A stretch of 64,000 nucleotides of DNA, taken from Nemania diffusa (taxonomy: Eukaryota; Ascomycota; Sordariomycetes; Xylariales; Xylariaceae). Position numbers and translations under genes: made by a program. The stretch spans positions 124,001 through 188,000 of the forward strand of contig JBBPUQ010000004.1 of the NCBI GenBank assembly GCA_038501195.1. The letters are read 5' to 3'. The notes under the pieces are model-generated. The model made no database searches. It had not been told where the DNA came from and saw only the letters and a list, made by a program, of their open reading frames with translations. Shown piece by piece: positions 60,096 to 64,000 of this stretch (the stretch's first letter is position 1; the number at the start of each line of letters is the position of its first letter).

Positions 60096-60163
60096 ACAAA
60101 CGGATGCGCACCTAATACTCAGCTGTTAAATAATACTGGTATAACCACACTATATGCCAATAT
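60096..60163 (+). repeat. Direct repeat copy 2 (68 bp), C-to-T/G-to-A biased
   Basis: Relative to copy 1 there are ten differences, all transitions. Nine are C-to-T or G-to-A, the pattern left by repeat-induced point mutation or cytosine deamination. Confidence 0.75.
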
Positions 60164-60354
60164 AAGCTATTAATATTATTAATAATAATATTTAAATAAA
60201 TTATATAATTATTATAAAAGTATATAATTTATCTAAACTATTGTGTTAAAAACGCATTAATTTTAGCTTACTTAAGTAGTTGTACGACCTACAAGTGCTA
60301 CAGTTGCGCTTTGACCACCGAGCAGCAAGATCGCCACTTGCTTTTTTATAATTG

Positions 60355-60670
60355 ACCTAACTAGACTTAACTGATTTATTCGACTTAACTAGACCTGATT
60401 AAACTGGTTGATCTAGTTGACCTAACTGACCTAACTGAACTGGTTAATCTAGTTGACTTAACTAGACCTGACTGGACCTAAATAACCTGGTTGACCTGGT
60501 TGACCTGGTTGACCTAACTGACCTAACTGATTTGACTGACCTGGTTGATTTAACTGAACTTAACAAGGTTATTCAGGTTACCTAGGTTAACTAAGTCAGT
60601 CAGGTTAGTCAGGTTAGTTAGGTCAACTAAATCAACTAGTCCAGTCAAGTTAATTAAGTTAGCTAAGTTT
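60355..60670. repeat. Inverted array of GACCTAACTG/GACCTGGTTG-like units
   Basis: The left half (to about 60555) repeats units such as TTGACCTAACTGACCTAACT and GACCTGGTTGACCTGGTTGA. The right half (from about 60565) carries complementary units (AGTCAGTCAGGTTAGTCAGG, GTTAGTTAGGTCAACTAAAT). The two arms could fold into a long imperfect hairpin centred near 60560. Confidence 0.75.
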
Positions 60671-60808
60671 TATTATAAATTTTCAAATAATAAATATATA
60701 AGCAGTATTGATTATTTTGTATACCTAATACCTATTTTTTAAAACCAAAAACGGAAAGTGGGGTAAAAAATCGATTGTCGGATAATGACCACCCGACGGG
60801 CCAAGACA

Positions 60809-61402
60809 TTATGCCAAGGGATAAATAGCTACGGATGCGGCATCCCTGTTCCGCTTCGTGTTGCTTAACAAGATCAGCAGTCTCGCATCCGGCTGCCCAC
60901 CGTCTTGAGCTTGGCAGCCCTGTTGTGCCATCTGCTGCAGCAGAGCCGCTAGCTTGTCCATCATGGTGCACACTAGAGAGAGGCCAAGATACCTGCTCTC
61001 CCTATCCTGCAGCTCGTACAGACCTAGAGACATGGTCGAATGAAAGCAGATTACCGCATCCGTCTGGTTGGCTTCTCGCACAGGGCCTGGTGGGGGGTCG
61101 CGCATGCGGTCTAGGGTCCGGAGCTGAGGTTGTTGTGAGGCGTCATCCGATAGGCGGTATAGCGTCGTAGCGGCTTCGAGGAGAGTGAGGAGCTTTTGAC
61201 AAATTTGTAGCTGGCTTTCCCATATCTGCGCACTGCATGTGGCTGGATGCTTGGCACAATTACTCCATTTCTGCGAAGAAGTGACGATCTCTTCTGAAAC
61301 TTCGAGGACGCTTTCTAGACAGACTTGCGTCATAGCTTGGACCTTTTCACGGGCTTTTGTCGATGCTTCGGCACACGGGCAAGAGGATGACGAGGTTGCC
61401 AT
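60809..61402 (-). CDS. AflR-like regulatory domain protein lacking a Zn2Cys6 cluster
   Basis: Single exon, 197 aa, starting MATSSSSCPCAEASTKAREK. The order of elements matches the C-terminal domain of AflR-type regulators: a Cys pair (NCAKHPATC), a helix with LQICQKLLTLLEAATTLYRL, a variable Pro-rich loop, and then the ICFHSTMSLGLYELQD and LGLSLVCTMMDKLAALLQQM helices. No zinc-cluster cysteines occur, and none are found in about 200 bases upstream on the same strand. It may be a truncated regulator, or a co-regulator acting with the full-length AflR-type protein at 49.5 kb. The frame is intact. Assignment rests on remembered family patterning and is moderate. Confidence 0.6.
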   Translation of the reverse strand: MATSSSSCPCAEASTKAREKVQAMTQVCLESVLEVSEEIVTSSQKWSNCAKHPATCSAQIWESQLQICQKLLTLLEAATTLYRLSDDASQQPQLRTLDRMRDPPPGPVREANQTDAVICFHSTMSLGLYELQDRESRYLGLSLVCTMMDKLAALLQQMAQQGCQAQDGGQPDARLLILLSNTKRNRDAASVAIYPLA

Positions 61403-62501
61403 GAGAGGAGAGGATCATCAAGTCGGTCGTGCGGTTTCAAAGACGGGATGGACCCTGGTAGATTGGATTGCTCCCTATTTCTTTAGATTAGCAGTCACAC
61501 GATTGAGGACACAACCTTGACTTTGTATGACATTCACGGAGCGCAGGAGAGACATTAGAAGCTGTCTAGCCAGCCGCGATAGTTTACACAAGTAACTTTC
61601 TTTTTTCTTAATCTCCTTGGATTCCTTGAAACCTCTTGACTATCTTATCATCACCAGGCGCTCTTTGCCACGTTTCCTGCTTGGTACGACCTTGTATTAC
61701 GAGGGTTAGGTACTCCTGCACAGAGATCTCTTGACAGTATTATCACATTCAAGCTTTTACCCCGGGCCTTGGCTACTTGGCTTCCACGCCAAGTGCATTG
61801 GTGTTGGGATGCTAGAATTTGCCTTTGCAATCTTGCTGATTCTGAGTATAATTTTAAACTAGTTGATAAAGTTATATTTACTGCGCTAAATTAATTAAAT
61901 TTAAACTTATTATATATATTTAATTATACAAATAAAATTATATAACTTTTTTAACCAAGTAATAAATAAATTCATGCTTAACATTTATATCTTGCTAAAG
62001 TTGATTCAGACATTAAGCCGTTCACATCTTATAACTTTATCACTCTGAGGCAACTCGCAAAAGCAATATGCCGGAAGACCCTATTAGAGCTTGAGAAAGG
62101 AGCCGAGTGGGCTATGTGGCACATTCCTTTAAGCAAACAAGATCTTTCTAGCGACACGCGAGGACTCCCGCACATGTTCCCTAAGAAGGCACAGTTGCTT
62201 GGACGCGAGAATGCAGATCCGTCTTTTGTTAGGATATTCTGACCTTAGCTCGCTACTAGATACGACCAAATACTGGAGGAGTAATGATTAGGGCGAATAA
62301 TTTTATGAATAGTATCAGCTCCCCCATTGCGTAAGACATTGCATTTCTTTCGATAACGATCCGTTTATAAAATGGATGCTGTTCGATCAAACCCCAATAT
62401 CATCTATTCATGCATGGCGAATGGAGAACGTCATGCTGTCAGTCCGTGTACGACCCTGATTGACTCTACATGCCAATCGCATATCGGTAGAGCACATAAC
62501 C
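61403..62501. other. Intergenic with AT-rich block
   Basis: Divergent region between the AflR-like gene and the acyltransferase. An AT-rich block lies at about 61845-61990, similar in character to the one inside the TIR element. No gene seen. Confidence 0.5.
62477..62487. promoter_or_regulatory. Candidate AflR-type site TCG-N5-CGG
   Basis: TCGCATATCGG fits TCGN5CGR and lies only 15 bases before the acyltransferase ATG, an unlikely distance for an activator site. Confidence 0.18.
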
Positions 62502-64000
62502 ATGGATAAGACAATCACGATCCCGTGTCCACCCTTTGACGTGCAGCTTTCGCACTGGGACAGACTCTTCCCACCCACGCACTCGAAGCGCATCTTATGC
62601 TTCTCCCTCCCCAAAAAGCACAGCAGGGGCCGAATCATCAGCTATCTTCACACCGCTTTTTACCACACAGTCCAGCGTGTGCCTTTCCTCGCGGGCTCCA
62701 TTGTCCCCTTTCCCCCAGACCAAGGAGGTCGGCCTTGGCTCCGCAACTTGGTTGCCGAGGGCGCTGCGCGTCTGATTATCAAAGACCTTTCCGCCGAGCT
62801 TAGCTTTGACGAGCTGGAAAAAGCTAACTTTGCGCAGAACCTCCTTGACACCAACCAGCTGTGCCCGCTACCGAAGACGGCGTACATCCAGGACGAGCCG
62901 GTCGACGTCTGCCAGTTCCAGGCCAATTTCATCAAAGGCGGCTTGCTGCTCGTCGTTTCCGTTATCCACATCGCCGCAGATGGTAGGGGTGTTACCGAGA
63001 TCATCAAGATTTTCGCAGAGCAGCTCCGCAAGGCTCAGTCCGCGGCTGCTACCGTAGAGCCTCTAGCTTCAGGAGATGCATGTGCATATCGCTCGGATCG
63101 CACCGCTCTGGTGTCCGGCCATGGCGCGCCTGGAGACATTGAGAACCACGTTGCCTGGACTTCATCTCCGACCAACTGGCATGGTCGGATAGCCGACGTC
63201 GCTAATTCATGCCGCACATACCGCATCACGCCCGAAGGCCTTGCGAAACTGAGACAGCTGATCGCTTCATCTTTCTCCGGCTCCAGAGATTGGGCCTCCA
63301 CGAACGATGCCATCTCAGCCTTCATCTGGCGCAGCGTCATGATGGCCCGTTATAAAGCGGGAATTCTTGCAACAGACGGCACAACCTCACTCGCTCAGCC
63401 GGTCGATTGCCGTGATCATCTTAGACTTCCCCAGCCCTACTTCGGCAACGCTGTCTACATGACTAAATCCTCGATCCTGCTCCAGGCGCTGGCAGACCCA
63501 GGGAGTGGCCTCGCAAACGCAGCCAGACTGGTCCGAGGTGCAATCAAAGACGTGACCGCAGAGAAGTTCCGTGACTTAGTTGGTTACGCCGAGAGGACGG
63601 AACGTGAGGTTCATACACGCATGAATATCCTCGAAGAGTTGCCGACTGGAGGGATTATCATGACCAGTCACTTCAAATTCGACCTTCACAGCGTCGACTT
63701 TGGTCCTGCTTTTTCTCGCAACGGCGATGGGCATATGAAAACCCTCCGCCTGCCCGCCGAAGGAACCATGGCGGGTGCCGTCATCGTCATGCCGAAGCTC
63801 GCCGACGGTAGTTGCGAGTTCATGGTGACTGAACAGGACAGCACGCTCGCGGCTCTGGAAAGCGATGGCTATTTCAAACAGTTCACGCATCGCGAACATC
63901 CAGCACCTGAGAATGATGTACAACAACCAAAACCAATGCTTATGCATACAGTGGATTTGAGATGCTGTGATGAGGGAGGGAAAATGCCCGCCATCAATGT
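62502..64000 (+). CDS. Trichothecene-3-O-acetyltransferase-like (BAHD-type) acyltransferase, 3' end beyond window
   Basis: The open frame runs from the ATG at 62502 to the window edge, about 499 codons without a stop. It begins MDKTITIPCPPFDVQLSHWD. The catalytic HxxxDG is H156-IAA-D160-G161 (VIHIAADGRGV) and the second family motif DFGxx is DFGPAF at 399-404. VDCRDHLRLPQPYFGNAVYM and ISAFIWRSVMMARY are conserved core segments. Such enzymes move acetyl or longer acyl groups from acyl-CoA to hydroxyls of fungal metabolites. Most members end by about 480 residues, so either a short extra tail or a terminal intron near 63910 is possible. It is the right-most visible member of the putative cluster. 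Confidence 0.88.
   Translation, partial: MDKTITIPCPPFDVQLSHWDRLFPPTHSKRILCFSLPKKHSRGRIISYLHTAFYHTVQRVPFLAGSIVPFPPDQGGRPWLRNLVAEGAARLIIKDLSAELSFDELEKANFAQNLLDTNQLCPLPKTAYIQDEPVDVCQFQANFIKGGLLLVVSVIHIAADGRGVTEIIKIFAEQLRKAQSAAATVEPLASGDACAYRSDRTALVSGHGAPGDIENHVAWTSSPTNWHGRIADVANSCRTYRITPEGLAKLRQLIASSFSGSRDWASTNDAISAFIWRSVMMARYKAGILATDGTTSLAQPVDCRDHLRLPQPYFGNAVYMTKSSILLQALADPGSGLANAARLVRGAIKDVTAEKFRDLVGYAERTEREVHTRMNILEELPTGGIIMTSHFKFDLHSVDFGPAFSRNGDGHMKTLRLPAEGTMAGAVIVMPKLADGSCEFMVTEQDSTLAALESDGYFKQFTHREHPAPENDVQQPKPMLMHTVDLRCCDEGGKMPAIN

Larger units (their letters stand above)
59801..60782. mobile_element. Non-autonomous TIR element (MITE-like), TA target site
   Basis: The 12-bp terminal inverted repeats TCCGACAATCGA (59801-59812) and TCGATTGTCGGA (60771-60782) are exact and are each flanked by TA (59799-59800, 60783-60784), as for Tc1/mariner/Fot1-type insertions. 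Inverted similarity extends inward into A/T runs. No transposase frame is present. Inside are a 68-bp direct repeat, an AT block at 60170-60260 and an inverted array of GACCTAACTG-like units. A third TIR-like copy (TGTCGGA then TA) at 59885-59893 suggests a short element of about 90 bp nested at the left end. The element lies between the transesterase and the AflR-like gene; its right end is 25 bases from that gene's stop codon. Confidence 0.72.
59347..60808. other. Intergenic, mostly occupied by a TIR element
   Basis: The first 450 bases are the promoter side of the transesterase gene. The remainder is the repeat element described separately. No coding sequence seen. Confidence 0.6.

Noticed and set aside
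52309..62487. Claim that AflR sites are enriched in the cluster
   Set aside because: Only three matches in selected promoters, against about five expected by chance in this much non-coding sequence.
1..64000. CRISPR arrays, bacterial operons or phage-type defence systems
   Set aside because: The sequence is eukaryotic with spliceosomal introns; no regularly spaced repeats of the CRISPR type are present.

Overview
The window comes from a filamentous ascomycete (Pezizomycotina), most likely a plant- or wood-associated Sordariomycete. Genes are compact and carry short GT-AG introns, there is no operon spacing, and single-copy eukaryotic genes are present (SIT4-associated SAPS protein, G-patch splicing factor, GINS subunit Psf3, mitochondrial MnSOD). 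An AA9 lytic polysaccharide monooxygenase with a cellulose-binding module and an AflR-type secondary-metabolite gene set add to this. The class-level call is inference. Intergenic DNA is full of TAGG/TACC tetranucleotide runs.

Layout. 1-4.3 kb: 3' part of a SAPS-domain gene. 6.9-15.3 kb: an orphan giant gene (2744 aa) that is plainly NRPS-derived but has lost nearly all catalytic residues. 16-19 kb: two small hypothetical genes. 23.1-25.2 kb: amino-acid permease. 26.5-27.6 kb: small secreted protein with six exons. 30.6-36.2 kb: housekeeping block (TFIP11/Ntr1-like, psf3, sod2). 40.7-42.8 kb: a small conserved protein and a SET-domain methyltransferase. 44.0-45.6 kb: AA9 LPMO with CBM1. 46.5-48.6 kb: membrane protein and a tiny spliced ORF.

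49.4 kb to the right edge looks like one flank of a secondary-metabolite cluster: AflR-type Zn2Cys6 regulator, secreted DUF3237 protein, DHA2-type MFS exporter, O-methyltransferase, LovD/EstB-like serine transesterase, an AflR-like C-terminal domain protein without a zinc cluster, and a trichothecene-acetyltransferase-like acyltransferase still open at base 64000. No PKS, NRPS or terpene synthase lies inside the window, so the backbone enzyme is probably beyond the right edge. A roughly 1 kb TA-flanked, terminal-inverted-repeat element with C-to-T-biased internal repeats sits inside this cluster.

The most unusual item is the pseudo-NRPS. Three carrier-like domains have Thr, Ile and His where the phosphopantetheine serine should be. 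Both condensation domains have lost the second His of HHxxxDG (Gln and Arg), and both adenylation remnants have lost the A10 lysine. Even so, the reading frame is intact over 8.2 kb of coding sequence with only two clean introns, which suggests a retained non-catalytic function.
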